The notes beneath the pieces are model-generated. The model saw only the letters and a list, made by a program, of their open reading frames with translations, did not search any database and was not told where the DNA came from. Below, one piece after another: positions 18,003 to 26,653 of a DNA stretch of 64,000 nt. The DNA lies in contig NZ_JAKZGR010000006.1 of NCBI RefSeq assembly GCF_022549675.1, forward strand, positions 1 to 64,000, written 5' to 3'. The translations under genes and the position numbers were made by a program. Origin of the DNA: Belliella kenyensis. Its GTDB lineage: Bacteria; Bacteroidota; Bacteroidia; Cytophagales; Cyclobacteriaceae. The stretch's first letter is position 1. Each line of letters opens with the position of its first letter.

Positions 18003-19127
18003 ATGAAAATTGGTTTAATTGCCCACTATGGAGAAGATTATTACAAATCAAGACATGATTTCGTATCATACTTAGAAGAAAAAGGTAATAAATGTTTTGC
18101 TTTTGTTCCAGAAGATGATTACAAAGTAAAAATTGACAAGTTGACTAGTGATGTATTTTATTATAAATATTCACGTAATTGGAAATTTGTCTTTTCTCTT
18201 ATTTCAGTTTTTAAGTTGTTTACGAGAAAATTTAAAGAGGAACAACCAGAAATTGTTTTTACCTATAAATTCTTCCCAAATTTGGTTGGAATATTAGCAG
18301 CTAAAAGTGCACAAGTTCCAAATATTATTGCCACTATTGCTGGTATTGGATTTCTCGAAAATTATAGAAAAAATCCTTTTATTTGGTTTGTATTTAAATT
18401 ATATATGATTGTTTTGGATAAGGCCAATATTGTTATTGCTCAAAACAAGGAAGATTTGAATTTGCTTAAAAAAAACCTTCAGAAAGCAAAGGTTATAATG
18501 ACTCATGGAAGCGGTGTTAATGCTGTAAATTTTGTAAATAAAAATGATTTTTTAGATGATTTTTTGATGAAAAACAATTTATCAAAAGAGAAAAAGTATA
18601 TTGGATTTTGCAGCCGTATAGTAAAGGAGAAAGGAATTATTGAATTGGTAAAAGCTTTCAATTCTGTAGACTCAAGTTACGATTTATTAATTGCAGGTTG
18701 GTTTGATGAAACTAAAATAGAAGTAGCTGTTTTAAATTTAATAAAGGGTAATCCCAAAATCCATTATTTAGGTTACCAAGAAAATGTTTCTGAGTTTTTA
18801 GAGGTAACTGAATTTATAGTTTTACCTAGTTATTATCCTGAAGGTGTACCACGAAGTTTGATTGAAGCCTTATCTTTATCAAAAGCAATAATTACGACAG
18901 ACCATAAAGGTTGTAAAGAAACCTGTATAGACAATCTTAATGGATTTTTAGTTAGGCCAAAATCAATTGAAGATTTAAAAAATACATTTTTAAAGATTGA
19001 AGAATTAAGTGATGTGAAGTTGAATAGTTTTAAAGAAAATAGTCTCAAACTTTTTTTAGAAAAATTTGATCGAGAAATTGTTTATAAAACAATTTGGGAA
19101 TCTATTTTATCATATAGAAAATTTTAA
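18003..19127 (+). CDS. Glycosyltransferase, GT4 family
   Basis: 374 residues. The donor domain has IGFCSRIVKEKGIIELVKAF, then LPSYYPEGVPRSLIEALSLSKAIITTDHKGCKE, with the E-x7-E motif. The N-terminal domain resembles the Glyco_trans_4_2-like type with TYKFFPNLVGILAA and TIAGIGFLE. This arrangement resembles WbpT/PglA-type enzymes, so it may act on the first or second sugar after priming; that is inference. It follows a 176-base AT-rich gap with a weak hairpin at 17904-17923. An A8 run lies in its middle (about 18468). Confidence 0.88.
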   Translation: MKIGLIAHYGEDYYKSRHDFVSYLEEKGNKCFAFVPEDDYKVKIDKLTSDVFYYKYSRNWKFVFSLISVFKLFTRKFKEEQPEIVFTYKFFPNLVGILAAKSAQVPNIIATIAGIGFLENYRKNPFIWFVFKLYMIVLDKANIVIAQNKEDLNLLKKNLQKAKVIMTHGSGVNAVNFVNKNDFLDDFLMKNNLSKEKKYIGFCSRIVKEKGIIELVKAFNSVDSSYDLLIAGWFDETKIEVAVLNLIKGNPKIHYLGYQENVSEFLEVTEFIVLPSYYPEGVPRSLIEALSLSKAIITTDHKGCKETCIDNLNGFLVRPKSIEDLKNTFLKIEELSDVKLNSFKENSLKLFLEKFDREIVYKTIWESILSYRKF

Positions 19128-19138
19128 CAATCATATTC

Positions 19139-20038
19139 ATGACTATTGTAGTTTCAGGAGCAACGGGTTTTATCGGATCTAATCTTATTCCTTATATTCA
19201 AAATTTAAATTATGAAGTCTTACCAGTATCTTTGCGTAATCAAGAATGGCCTAATCAAATTAAAATTGATGCGAGTTGTTATATTCATTTAGCAGGTAAA
19301 GCACATGATCACAAAAAAGAAGCACTAGAAAGTGACTATTTTTATGTGAACTTTGAATTAACTAAGGATTTTTTTAATTCTTTCATCAAATCAAATGCAA
19401 ATTTATTTATTCATATTAGTTCAATGGCTGCTGTTGAGGAATATAAATCAAATTCCCCGCTGAATGAAAAGAATAGTTGTAATCCTGTTTCAAATTATGG
19501 AAAATCGAAGCGGAAAGCGGAAGAATTTTTACTTTCTCAAGTATTGCCAGAAGGAAAAAAAATGATATTACTTCGTCCTCCAATGGTACATGGTCCAGGT
19601 GATAAGGGTAATCTAAATTTACTTTTTAATGTTGTTAAAAAAGGAATTCCTTGGCCATTGGCTTCTTTTGAAAATAAACGATCTTTCTTGAATGTTGACA
19701 ACTTCAATTATATTATAGCTTCAATCCTTAGGGATCCTTATATACAAAGTGGTGTTTACAATCTTTCCGATGATGAAGCGGTTTCTACAAATGAATTGAT
19801 AAAATTAATTTCAATTGTTAGCGGAAATAAAGCTAGGCTTTGGAAAATCCCGCCTTTTTTTATTAATGGATTAGCAAAAATTGGTGATAAGCTAGGACTT
19901 CCATTGAATACTGAACGACTAAAAAAATTAACGGAAAATTATGAGGTTAGTAACAGTAAACTAAAAGCTGCATTGAATATCGAAAAATTGCCAAATTCTG
20001 CAATGGAAGGTTTAGTGAAAACCTTAAAAAGTTTTTAA
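19139..20038 (+). CDS. NAD-dependent epimerase/dehydratase (probable UDP-4-keto-sugar reductase)
   Basis: 299 residues, extended SDR. The Rossmann motif is SGATGFIGSNLI, the Ser of the triad lies in HISSMAAVE, and Y-G-K-S-K is the YxxxK. Its size and order (reductase, then 4,6-dehydratase, then priming transferase) match WbpV/WreQ-type enzymes, which reduce UDP-4-keto-6-deoxy-GlcNAc to UDP-QuiNAc or UDP-FucNAc. The exact product is inferred from context; a plain C4-epimerase is the alternative. It lies 11 bases after a glycosyltransferase. Confidence 0.8.
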   Translation: MTIVVSGATGFIGSNLIPYIQNLNYEVLPVSLRNQEWPNQIKIDASCYIHLAGKAHDHKKEALESDYFYVNFELTKDFFNSFIKSNANLFIHISSMAAVEEYKSNSPLNEKNSCNPVSNYGKSKRKAEEFLLSQVLPEGKKMILLRPPMVHGPGDKGNLNLLFNVVKKGIPWPLASFENKRSFLNVDNFNYIIASILRDPYIQSGVYNLSDDEAVSTNELIKLISIVSGNKARLWKIPPFFINGLAKIGDKLGLPLNTERLKKLTENYEVSNSKLKAALNIEKLPNSAMEGLVKTLKSF

Positions 20039-20089
20039 ATAGTGAAAGGATTTATCGGAAATATAAAAATTCAAGTGAAATAAGAAATT

Positions 20090-21289
20090 ATGAATACAAA
20101 TCAATTTATTTTAGATTATTTAGAAAGAAATGAAAGTCTTTTTTCGGAAGACTTGAAGAATAATCATAGCCAGCTTTCTCAAGATATATTGGGTAAAAAC
20201 TTAATGGTAATTGGTGGGGCAGGGACAATCGGTTCTTCATTTATCAAGGCTGCGTTGAAATTTAAACCGGCGAAACTTGTAGTGGTTGATATCAATGAAA
20301 ATGGACTCACTGAACTAGTCCGTGATCTGAGAAGCGTAGAGGGTCAATTTGTCCCAGATGATTTTGTTACTTATCCTCTTTCATTCGATAGTCCTGCGTT
20401 TAGAAAGTTGTTTATTGCTCATGGTCCATTTGATATTGTAGCAAATTTTGCTGCGCACAAGCATGTGAGAAGTGAAAAAGATATCTATTCTATAGAAGCT
20501 TTGATTGAAAATAATTTGGTGAAAGCCAAAGGCCTTCTGGACCTTTTGGTAGAGTATCCACCCAAACACTTTTTCTGTGTGTCCACAGATAAAGCAGCAA
20601 ACCCTGTGAATATTATGGGAGCGAGTAAGAAAATGATGGAGGAATTGATCTTGTCTTATGGTGACAAATTGAAAGTTTCAACAGCTCGATTTGCCAATGT
20701 AGCTTTTTCGAATGGGTCTTTGTTAGAAGGTTTTCTTAAGAGAATAGAGAAGGAACAGCCATTGTCTTGCCCAAGTGATGTCAAGAGATTTTTTGTTTCT
20801 CCACAAGAATCTGGAGAAATATGTTTAATGGCTTGTGTCTTGGGTGAAAATAGAGAGATATTCTTTCCAAAACTCGATATGGAGAAGGATTTAATCAAGT
20901 TTGCAGATATTTTCCCAGTGCTTTTAAAAAAATTAGGTTATGAAGCAGTAATCTTTCAGTCAGATAATGAAGCCAGAAAAAATATACACCTGATCAAAGA
21001 GGGTAAATATCCAGTTTATGTTTTCAAAACAGATACTTCTGGTGAAAAGCTTTATGAGGAATTTTATACGGAGGATGAAGATTTCAATTTAGATAAGTAT
21101 AAAGCTCTTGGTGTTATATCAAAATCTCCTATATATAAATCAGAGGTTTTTAATGAAATTTTTGAGGAATTATATGAGCTTCTGGCTAGACCAAACCTGG
21201 AAAAAGCTGAGATAGTTAGCTGGCTAAATAAATATATTCCAGAATTTGAGCATATTGAAACAGGTTTAGGTTTAGATAAAAAAATGTAA
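20090..21289 (+). CDS. Soluble UDP-GlcNAc 4,6-dehydratase (Polysacc_synt_2 SDR)
   Basis: 399 residues. NAD-binding motif VIGGAGTIGSSFI, AAHKHVRSEKD, and FCVSTDKAANPVNIMGASKK. At the usual YxxxK position there is Met176 with Lys180, the substitution known from retaining WbpM/PglF enzymes rather than the Tyr of inverting FlaA1. The N-terminal membrane domain of PglF/WbpM is absent, and there are extra N- and C-terminal segments. It should make the 4-keto-6-deoxy sugar used by the reductase upstream. Base composition here is between the AT-rich core and normal. Confidence 0.85.
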   Translation: MNTNQFILDYLERNESLFSEDLKNNHSQLSQDILGKNLMVIGGAGTIGSSFIKAALKFKPAKLVVVDINENGLTELVRDLRSVEGQFVPDDFVTYPLSFDSPAFRKLFIAHGPFDIVANFAAHKHVRSEKDIYSIEALIENNLVKAKGLLDLLVEYPPKHFFCVSTDKAANPVNIMGASKKMMEELILSYGDKLKVSTARFANVAFSNGSLLEGFLKRIEKEQPLSCPSDVKRFFVSPQESGEICLMACVLGENREIFFPKLDMEKDLIKFADIFPVLLKKLGYEAVIFQSDNEARKNIHLIKEGKYPVYVFKTDTSGEKLYEEFYTEDEDFNLDKYKALGVISKSPIYKSEVFNEIFEELYELLARPNLEKAEIVSWLNKYIPEFEHIETGLGLDKKM

Positions 21290-21294
21290 AGGTT

Positions 21295-21948
21295 ATGAAA
21301 AGAATATTTGATGTAATTTCCTCAGGCATTTTCATTATAATAATTTCTCCTTTATTGATTCCATTAATGATCTTGTTGAGGTTAACCGGGGAAGGTAAGG
21401 TGTTTTACGTTCAGCAGAGAATTGGAAAAGGAGGTAAACCATTTGGTTTATTGAAGTTTGCAACGATGCTAGAGAATAGTCAAAATTTGCCAGGTGGCGA
21501 TGTAACTATGGGGAATGACCCAAGAGTGTTACCTGTAGGGAAGGTGTTAAGGAAAACCAAAATAAATGAGCTCCCTCAGCTATTAAATATCTTCAAAGGT
21601 GATATTAGTGTAGTTGGTCCTCGCCCTTTAACACCGAAAACATTTGGGTTTTATCCTGTGCATATTCAGGATCAAATTAAGCATTTAAAGCCAGGACTTA
21701 CAGGCATAGGTTCAATTGTTTTTAGGGATGAAGAAAGTATTTTAGCTAACTCTCCGAAGCCTCACTTGCAATGTTATGAAGAGGATATAGCCCCTTACAA
21801 GGGTGCTTTGGAAGTATGGTACAAAGAACATCAGAGTTTCTTTTTAGATATTCAGCTGATTTTCTTAACGATTTGGGTTATTTTTTTTCCTTCCTCTAAA
21901 TTATATGAATCTCTTTATAGAGATCTTCCAAAAAGAGAAGGTATTTAA
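21295..21948 (+). CDS. Priming sugar transferase (undecaprenyl-phosphate phosphoglycosyl transferase)
   Basis: 217 residues, bacterial sugar transferase (PF02397) of the small PglC type. One N-terminal re-entrant hydrophobic segment (about 8-28) is followed by the cytosolic catalytic core with VQQRIGKGGKPFGLLKFATM, KTKINELPQLLNIFKGDISVVGPRPL and the GLTGIGSI motif. The core has P-R-P and an acidic residue for phosphosugar transfer. It starts repeat-unit assembly on undecaprenyl phosphate. It lies 5 bases after the dehydratase, so a QuiNAc/FucNAc-like sugar could be the first residue. Confidence 0.92.
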   Translation: MKRIFDVISSGIFIIIISPLLIPLMILLRLTGEGKVFYVQQRIGKGGKPFGLLKFATMLENSQNLPGGDVTMGNDPRVLPVGKVLRKTKINELPQLLNIFKGDISVVGPRPLTPKTFGFYPVHIQDQIKHLKPGLTGIGSIVFRDEESILANSPKPHLQCYEEDIAPYKGALEVWYKEHQSFFLDIQLIFLTIWVIFFPSSKLYESLYRDLPKREGI

Positions 21949-22094
21949 ATTCATTCAAACATATCTCATTCCAGTAGGTTAGCCAAATTTCACTAAAAGA
22001 GAAAAATAAAATGTAGCTTTGTGATTTAAGTTGTTAAGCTCTATATTTTCTCTTATTAATTTGAATCGTAAGTTTAAAGGTAAAATTTAAATTA

Positions 22095-23765
22095 ATGAAT
22101 ATAGTTATAAGGTTTTTTGGGTTGTTTTTAGGTTTATTAGGACTATTGTCTAATACCTTTGCACAATCTCTATCTTCTGGCCAACCCATTTTAGAAGAAT
22201 ATCTACGTCGGAATCAAATAGCTAATGAGTCAGCTGTAGCTGGCTCATTTTCGTTGCGTCCTGTTATCAATGACTACAGGAATTTGTTTCAAGAAGAACA
22301 GGATTCTCTGAAAAAAATCATGGATTTTGGATTGATGCCTATCACCTCCATATCCAGGTACAATACCAATAGACCCTATGGCCATGGAGATTATGGGATG
22401 ATCCCCAGCAATGGCTTGCAGCAGTATGTTTCTGCCGGTTTTTTTGCCAAGTTCTCTGTACTTCACCTACAGTTTCAACCTGAGCTGATCTATGCTCAAA
22501 ACGCTGCATTTGATGGATTTTCATCTGATTTTTCCAATTCTGTAAATCAAGCTAGATTCTTTTTTTGGAACTTCGGAGATGGTCCAGAAAGATTCGGTAC
22601 TGAAGCTTATTCCAGGTTTTATTGGGGTCAGTCCAGCATCTCACTCAAGTTCAAATCCCTCGAGCTAGGGGCTTCTACCAAAAACATTTGGTGGGGACCT
22701 GGACAATGGAATGCGCTTACTTTCTCAAATAGCGCCCCTGGATTTCCTCACTTGACTTTCAACACTTACAAGCCAATTCAAACTTTTTTAGGAAACTTTG
22801 AATTCCAACTTTTGGTAGGTAGACTGGAGGATTCTGGTATAGCACCCTCCCAATTTGATGAACTGAACGGCCGATATTTCCAAAACTTCAGCGGAGATTG
22901 GAAATACTTGAATGCAGTGATGTTCTCCTATGCGCCAAAGTGGGTTCCAGGATTTACCATAGGTCTGACCAGAACCTTCCAACGCTACAGTGAGAATCCT
23001 TTCAATTCCTTAAGGGACTACCTACCTGTATTCGAAGGTTTACAAAAAGTCAATTTTTTCGATAATGGAAATACGGTAGATTATGATAGAGATGGATATG
23101 ACCAACAGCTGACAATTTTTACCCGATATTTTAACAAAGAAGCCAAAGCTGAAATATATTTTGAATATGGTAGGAGAGACCATGCCTTCAATTGGAGGGA
23201 GCTAATTCTAAATCCAGAACATACCCGAGCCTATATCTTGGGATTTGGAAAACTCTTTGATTTAGCAAATTCAGATAAAATGCTTCAGGTCAGAGGTGAA
23301 ATGACCCATCAGCAAGCATCTGTAAACAGGTATATTAGGTATGGTTTGTTAGGGGGAACAACTTGGCATATGCACCATCAGGCTAGGGGCTTTACTAATT
23401 ATGGGCAAGCTCTAGGAGTAGGAATAGGAACTGGATCTAATATTCAAACCTTAGAGTTCTCACTTGTAGAGAAATTCAACAAAATGGGCTTACTCTTTGA
23501 GCGACTTGAAAATCACCAAGATTTCTATTATCGTGCCTTTGGTCAGCAAAAGGAGCATCAGCCTTGGGTAGATCTGAGCATAGGCCTGTTGTATGACAAG
23601 CGATGGAACAATCTCCTCCTAAGCTCCAAACTCCAACTGATCAACGGGATAAACTACCAATGGCAGCTCGCTCCCGAATCCACACCAGAGTTTCCCAGAG
23701 GAGAAAACCTTTTCTCCATTCACTCCCAAGTCAGTTTGATCTACCTATTAGGAAAACAGCCGTAG
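22095..23765 (+). CDS. Capsule assembly Wzi family outer-membrane protein
   Basis: 556 residues with a signal peptide ending FAQS near residue 25. Alternating aromatic beta strands and the Wzi-type segment GASTKNIWWGPGQWNALTFS (about 195-215) support a Wzi-like beta-barrel that anchors or assembles surface polysaccharide. It is the last gene of the main cluster, 147 bases after the priming transferase. GC content has returned to the level of the flanking genes. The heptad repeat array starts 10 bases after its stop codon. Confidence 0.88.
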   Translation: MNIVIRFFGLFLGLLGLLSNTFAQSLSSGQPILEEYLRRNQIANESAVAGSFSLRPVINDYRNLFQEEQDSLKKIMDFGLMPITSISRYNTNRPYGHGDYGMIPSNGLQQYVSAGFFAKFSVLHLQFQPELIYAQNAAFDGFSSDFSNSVNQARFFFWNFGDGPERFGTEAYSRFYWGQSSISLKFKSLELGASTKNIWWGPGQWNALTFSNSAPGFPHLTFNTYKPIQTFLGNFEFQLLVGRLEDSGIAPSQFDELNGRYFQNFSGDWKYLNAVMFSYAPKWVPGFTIGLTRTFQRYSENPFNSLRDYLPVFEGLQKVNFFDNGNTVDYDRDGYDQQLTIFTRYFNKEAKAEIYFEYGRRDHAFNWRELILNPEHTRAYILGFGKLFDLANSDKMLQVRGEMTHQQASVNRYIRYGLLGGTTWHMHHQARGFTNYGQALGVGIGTGSNIQTLEFSLVEKFNKMGLLFERLENHQDFYYRAFGQQKEHQPWVDLSIGLLYDKRWNNLLLSSKLQLINGINYQWQLAPESTPEFPRGENLFSIHSQVSLIYLLGKQP

Positions 23766-23774
23766 TGTATGGGG

Positions 23775-23872
23775 ATGTATTAAGTATTAAGTACCAAGTA
23801 TTAAGTACAAAGTACCAAGTATTAAGTACAATGTACTAAGTGTTAAGTACTATTTACAATGTAATAAGTACT
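23775..23872. repeat. Heptanucleotide array AAGTACC-type (14 units)
   Basis: Exactly 14 consecutive 7-base units: ATGTATT, AAGTATT, AAGTACC, AAGTATT, AAGTACA, AAGTACC, AAGTATT, AAGTACA, ATGTACT, AAGTGTT, AAGTACT, ATTTACA, ATGTAAT, AAGTACT. A second array of the same kind lies at 25699-25775, on the other side of the dehydrogenase gene. Confidence 0.9.
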
Positions 23873-24093
23873 AAGAGATGGGGGAGATTAGGATCATCTG
23901 AAATTATCCTTGGTGATCTCTGCGAATTTGAATGTAACTTTTGAGGTTAAACTCAAAGAAAGCCCTGATTCTTATCCCTTCCAAATTAGCTTATTTCCAT
24001 CTACTTTGTACTTTTTGATCAAATATCCATTTGCCACTTTTTTTAATTTGTTGGGTATCATGTTTACTTTTTCCCATTGCCTATAATTATTTT
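23873..24093. other. Intergenic stretch without recognised features
   Basis: About 220 bases between the heptad array and element copy C. No open frame of useful length, RNA gene or strong hairpin is seen. Confidence 0.5.
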
Positions 24094-24325
24094 CTGATTA
24101 TACGCTTTTTTGCCAGCAACTTCAATTCATTGGCTCAACAGGTTGTCAATGGTCAATATCCATAAGTATCCAATATCAATTAATAACTGGATCTTTATAA
24201 TCCCAAAATGTGACTTGGTCACATGTATCTTTGCGGACATACATTGAATACCAATTATCGACCAAAATCAAAGCTAAGTAAAGTCAAAATTTTCGATGCT
24301 TATTGATAAAGTTCCGTATCTAAAT
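24094..24325 (-). repeat. Dispersed MITE-like element, copy C (variant interior)
   Basis: 24094-24184 matches the CTGATTATACGC half of the element. The other terminus (TTATTG..AAAGTTCCGTAT, 18 of 20) reappears at 24300-24319. Between them about 115 bases of unrelated sequence replace the roughly 40 bases of copies B and D. The inserted part contains TATCTTTG (24226-24233), a perfect -7-type match without a good -33. No flanking duplication is recognisable. The right end is 56 bases before the dehydrogenase start. Confidence 0.75.
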
Positions 24326-24380
24326 ACCGTACTTTGTAGGCTCACTTCATAGGCTTCATCATACTATTTCGGACAACTAG

Positions 24381-25691
24381 ATGTTAAAATCACTTTCAGA
24401 ATCCACTATTGCCATTATCGGTTTAGGGTATGTTGGTCTTCCTTTGGCAGTTGCTTTTGCGGAAAAATATCGGACAATAGGATATGATATAGATTCTAAA
24501 AGAGTCAGAAGTTTACAAGATGGACATGATAAAACCATGGAAGTCACCGATGAGGAATTACAGCGTGTATTGGTTCATGATAGCAAAAACTCAGGACAAA
24601 AGTCACAAGGATTGCTCATCACAGCTGAATTGACAGACATTGAAGCATGCAATATTTATATTGTTACCGTGCCTACGCCTACAGATAAGCATAACAAGCC
24701 CGTTCTCTCTCCCATGCTGAAAGCTTCCGAAGCCATTGCCAAAGTTTTGAAAAGAGGAGATGTAGTCATTTATGAGTCAACAGTCTATCCGGGAGTTACA
24801 GAGGAGGAATGCGTTCCAGTCTTGGAATTTGGGTCAGGATTGAGGTACAATGAAGATTTTTTTGCAGGCTACTCCCCAGAGAGGATCAATCCAGGAGATA
24901 AAGAGCATACCGTCACAAGAATACTGAAAGTCACATCTGGATCTACAGAAGAAGTAGCAGAATATGTTGACCAGCTATACAAATCAGTGATCTCAGCTGG
25001 CACCTACAAAGCTTCATCGATAAAAGTGGCAGAGGCAGCCAAAGTAATAGAAAACTCTCAAAGGGATATCAATATTGCTTTTGTAAATGAACTGTCGAAA
25101 ATTTTCAATTTACTAGGGATCGATACACAAGAAGTGTTGGAAGCTGCTGGTACCAAGTGGAATTTTCTTCCCTTCAGGCCAGGATTGGTAGGTGGGCATT
25201 GCATAGGAGTAGATCCTTTTTACCTAGCACAAAAGGCGCAAGAAGTAGGTTATCATCCTGAGATTATTTTAGCGGGAAGAAGATTGAATGATTCTATGGG
25301 CAAGCATGTAGCTACAGAGACCATCAAGCACATGATGCGGAAAGATTTGAAAGTTATAGATTCAAAAGTACTGATACTTGGTTTTACGTTCAAAGAAGAT
25401 TGTCCTGATGTTAGAAACTCTAGGGTTATCGATATTTACAACGAATTGCAATCATTTGATATGGATGTGGAAATATATGATCCATGGGCAGATCCAAGCG
25501 AAGTAAATCAAGAATACGGTATAGAAATAGTCAATGGAGAAATAAAAAACAATCTTCAGTCATACTCTGCCATTATCTTGGCCGTTGGACATAGGGAGTT
25601 TAAAAATTGGGATTTAAAAACATCTGAACACCAAGTTATCTTTGATGTAAAATCAATTTTGCCAAAAGAGTTCTCCGATGCCCGGCTTTAG
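24381..25691 (+). CDS. Nucleotide-sugar dehydrogenase (UDP-HexNAc 6-dehydrogenase, TviB/WbpO type)
   Basis: 436 residues of the UDP-glucose/GDP-mannose dehydrogenase family. Rossmann motif [19 protein letters not shown], the E-S-T-V-Y-P-G loop, and the catalytic Cys near residue 274 in [15 protein letters not shown]. The [11 protein letters not shown] version and the [10 protein letters not shown] motif are typical of UDP-N-acetyl-hexosamine dehydrogenases (TviB, WbpO, WbpA) rather than UDP-glucose dehydrogenase. It would give a HexNAc-uronate for the polymer. It stands apart from the main cluster, between repeats on both sides. Confidence 0.88.
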   Translation: MLKSLSESTIAIIGLGYVGLPLAVAFAEKYRTIGYDIDSKRVRSLQDGHDKTMEVTDEELQRVLVHDSKNSGQKSQGLLITAELTDIEACNIYIVTVPTPTDKHNKPVLSPMLKASEAIAKVLKRGDVVIYESTVYPGVTEEECVPVLEFGSGLRYNEDFFAGYSPERINPGDKEHTVTRILKVTSGSTEEVAEYVDQLYKSVISAGTYKASSIKVAEAAKVIENSQRDINIAFVNELSKIFNLLGIDTQEVLEAAGTKWNFLPFRPGLVGGHCIGVDPFYLAQKAQEVGYHPEIILAGRRLNDSMGKHVATETIKHMMRKDLKVIDSKVLILGFTFKEDCPDVRNSRVIDIYNELQSFDMDVEIYDPWADPSEVNQEYGIEIVNGEIKNNLQSYSAIILAVGHREFKNWDLKTSEHQVIFDVKSILPKEFSDARL

Positions 25692-25698
25692 TTGTTTA

Positions 25699-25775
25699 AA
25701 GTACCGAATATTATGTACCATGTACCAAGTATTATGTACTAAGTATCATGTACCAAGTACCAAGTACATTGTACT
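25699..25775. repeat. Heptanucleotide array AAGTACC/ATGTACC-type (11 units)
   Basis: Eleven consecutive 7-base units: AAGTACC, GAATATT, ATGTACC, ATGTACC, AAGTATT, ATGTACT, AAGTATC, ATGTACC, AAGTACC, AAGTACA, TTGTACT. It begins 8 bases after the dehydrogenase stop and passes without a break into the pyrimidine array. Confidence 0.88.
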
Positions 25776-26240
25776 AACCTCTCTTCTTCCCGCCTCTAAT
25801 CTCGTGCCTCTCGCCTCTAACCTCTCGCTTCTCACTAATCTCTTGCCTCTTGTTTCTTGCCTCTTGCTTCTCTCTAACCTCTCTTCTTCCCGCCTCTCGC
25901 TTCTCGCATCTCGCCTCCCGCCTCTAATCTCTCGCTTCTAACCTCACGCTTCTCGCTGCTCTTGCCTCTTGTTTCTTGCCTCTTGCTTCTCTCTAACCTC
26001 TCGCCTCTAACCTCCCGCCTCTAACCTCACGCTTCTCGCTTCTCGCCTCTCTTCTTCCCGCCTCTAACCTCTCGCCTCTAATCTCTCGCTTCTCGCAAAT
26101 CTCTTGCCTCTTGTTTCTTGCCTCTTGCTTCTCTCTAACCTCTCGCTTCTAACCTCTCGCCTCTAACCTCTCGCTTCTCGCAAATCTCTTGCCTCTTGTT
26201 TCTTGCCTCTTGCTTCTATCTAAGCTCTCGCTTCTATCTC
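25776..26240. repeat. Polypyrimidine heptad array (CCTCTCG/CCTCTAA/CCTCTTG)
   Basis: About 465 bases, nearly all C and T on the plus strand, built from 7-base units such as CCTCTCG, CCTCTAA, CTTCTCG and CCTCTTG. A higher-order block (CCTCTTG, TTTCTTG, CCTCTTG, CTTCTCT) recurs four times. It runs into the last codons of the minus-strand DUF2141 gene. A plus-strand open frame through it (25678-25941) reads low-complexity Leu/Ser/Pro and is not a gene. Confidence 0.9.
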
Positions 26241-26653
26241 AAAATAATCGTATGCTGGTTGGAGCCTTGTTGGATTTTGATGCAGGCTTTTTCGAATGAG
26301 GGAGGGGAAAATTTACCCATGACATTATTTGAAAATCCATAACCATCTAGTGGTATACCCAGCATATTGGTACGTAGCTTGCCAATATTTTTACTGTCAT
26401 GTATCACCGCAATGGCATATGAGCCTGAAGGCAGGTTGTCAAAGGTATGTGTAGCTTGACCTTGGGCGATTTTGAGTGTAGCTTGATGCTTTGCTTTGGT
26501 ATAATCATCTGGCCAGCCGCTTGCCTGATCGAAAAGCAATACACGAATGACCCCCTTGTCATTTTTAATTTGCTGAACAGAGAGCGTCAAAGTATTCATC
26601 GGTTTTGCTTCGATCAATGAGAAAAATAGAATAAGAATTAACTGAGGCCACAT
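26234..26653 (-). CDS. DUF2141 domain-containing secreted protein
   Basis: 139 residues. A short signal peptide (about 1-17, ending I-E-A-K) is followed by one DUF2141 domain, marked by GVIRVLLFD, FDNLPSGSYAIAVIHDSKNIGKL and GYGFSNNVMG. DUF2141 proteins are small beta-sandwich periplasmic or outer-surface proteins of unknown function. The start codon lies within the end of the upstream acyl-CoA-ligase gene (16-base overlap), so the two are probably one transcript. The stop codon lies at the edge of the pyrimidine array. Confidence 0.85.
   Translation of the reverse strand: MWPQLILILFFSLIEAKPMNTLTLSVQQIKNDKGVIRVLLFDQASGWPDDYTKAKHQATLKIAQGQATHTFDNLPSGSYAIAVIHDSKNIGKLRTNMLGIPLDGYGFSNNVMGKFSPPSFEKACIKIQQGSNQHTIILR

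Noticed and set aside
18466-18476. A8 run in a glycosyltransferase gene as a phase-variation site
   Set aside because: Runs of this length are expected by chance in such AT-rich DNA.
25678-25941. 87-residue plus-strand frame after the dehydrogenase
   Set aside because: It is a low-complexity translation of the heptad arrays (Leu/Ser/Pro-rich) and starts inside the preceding gene.
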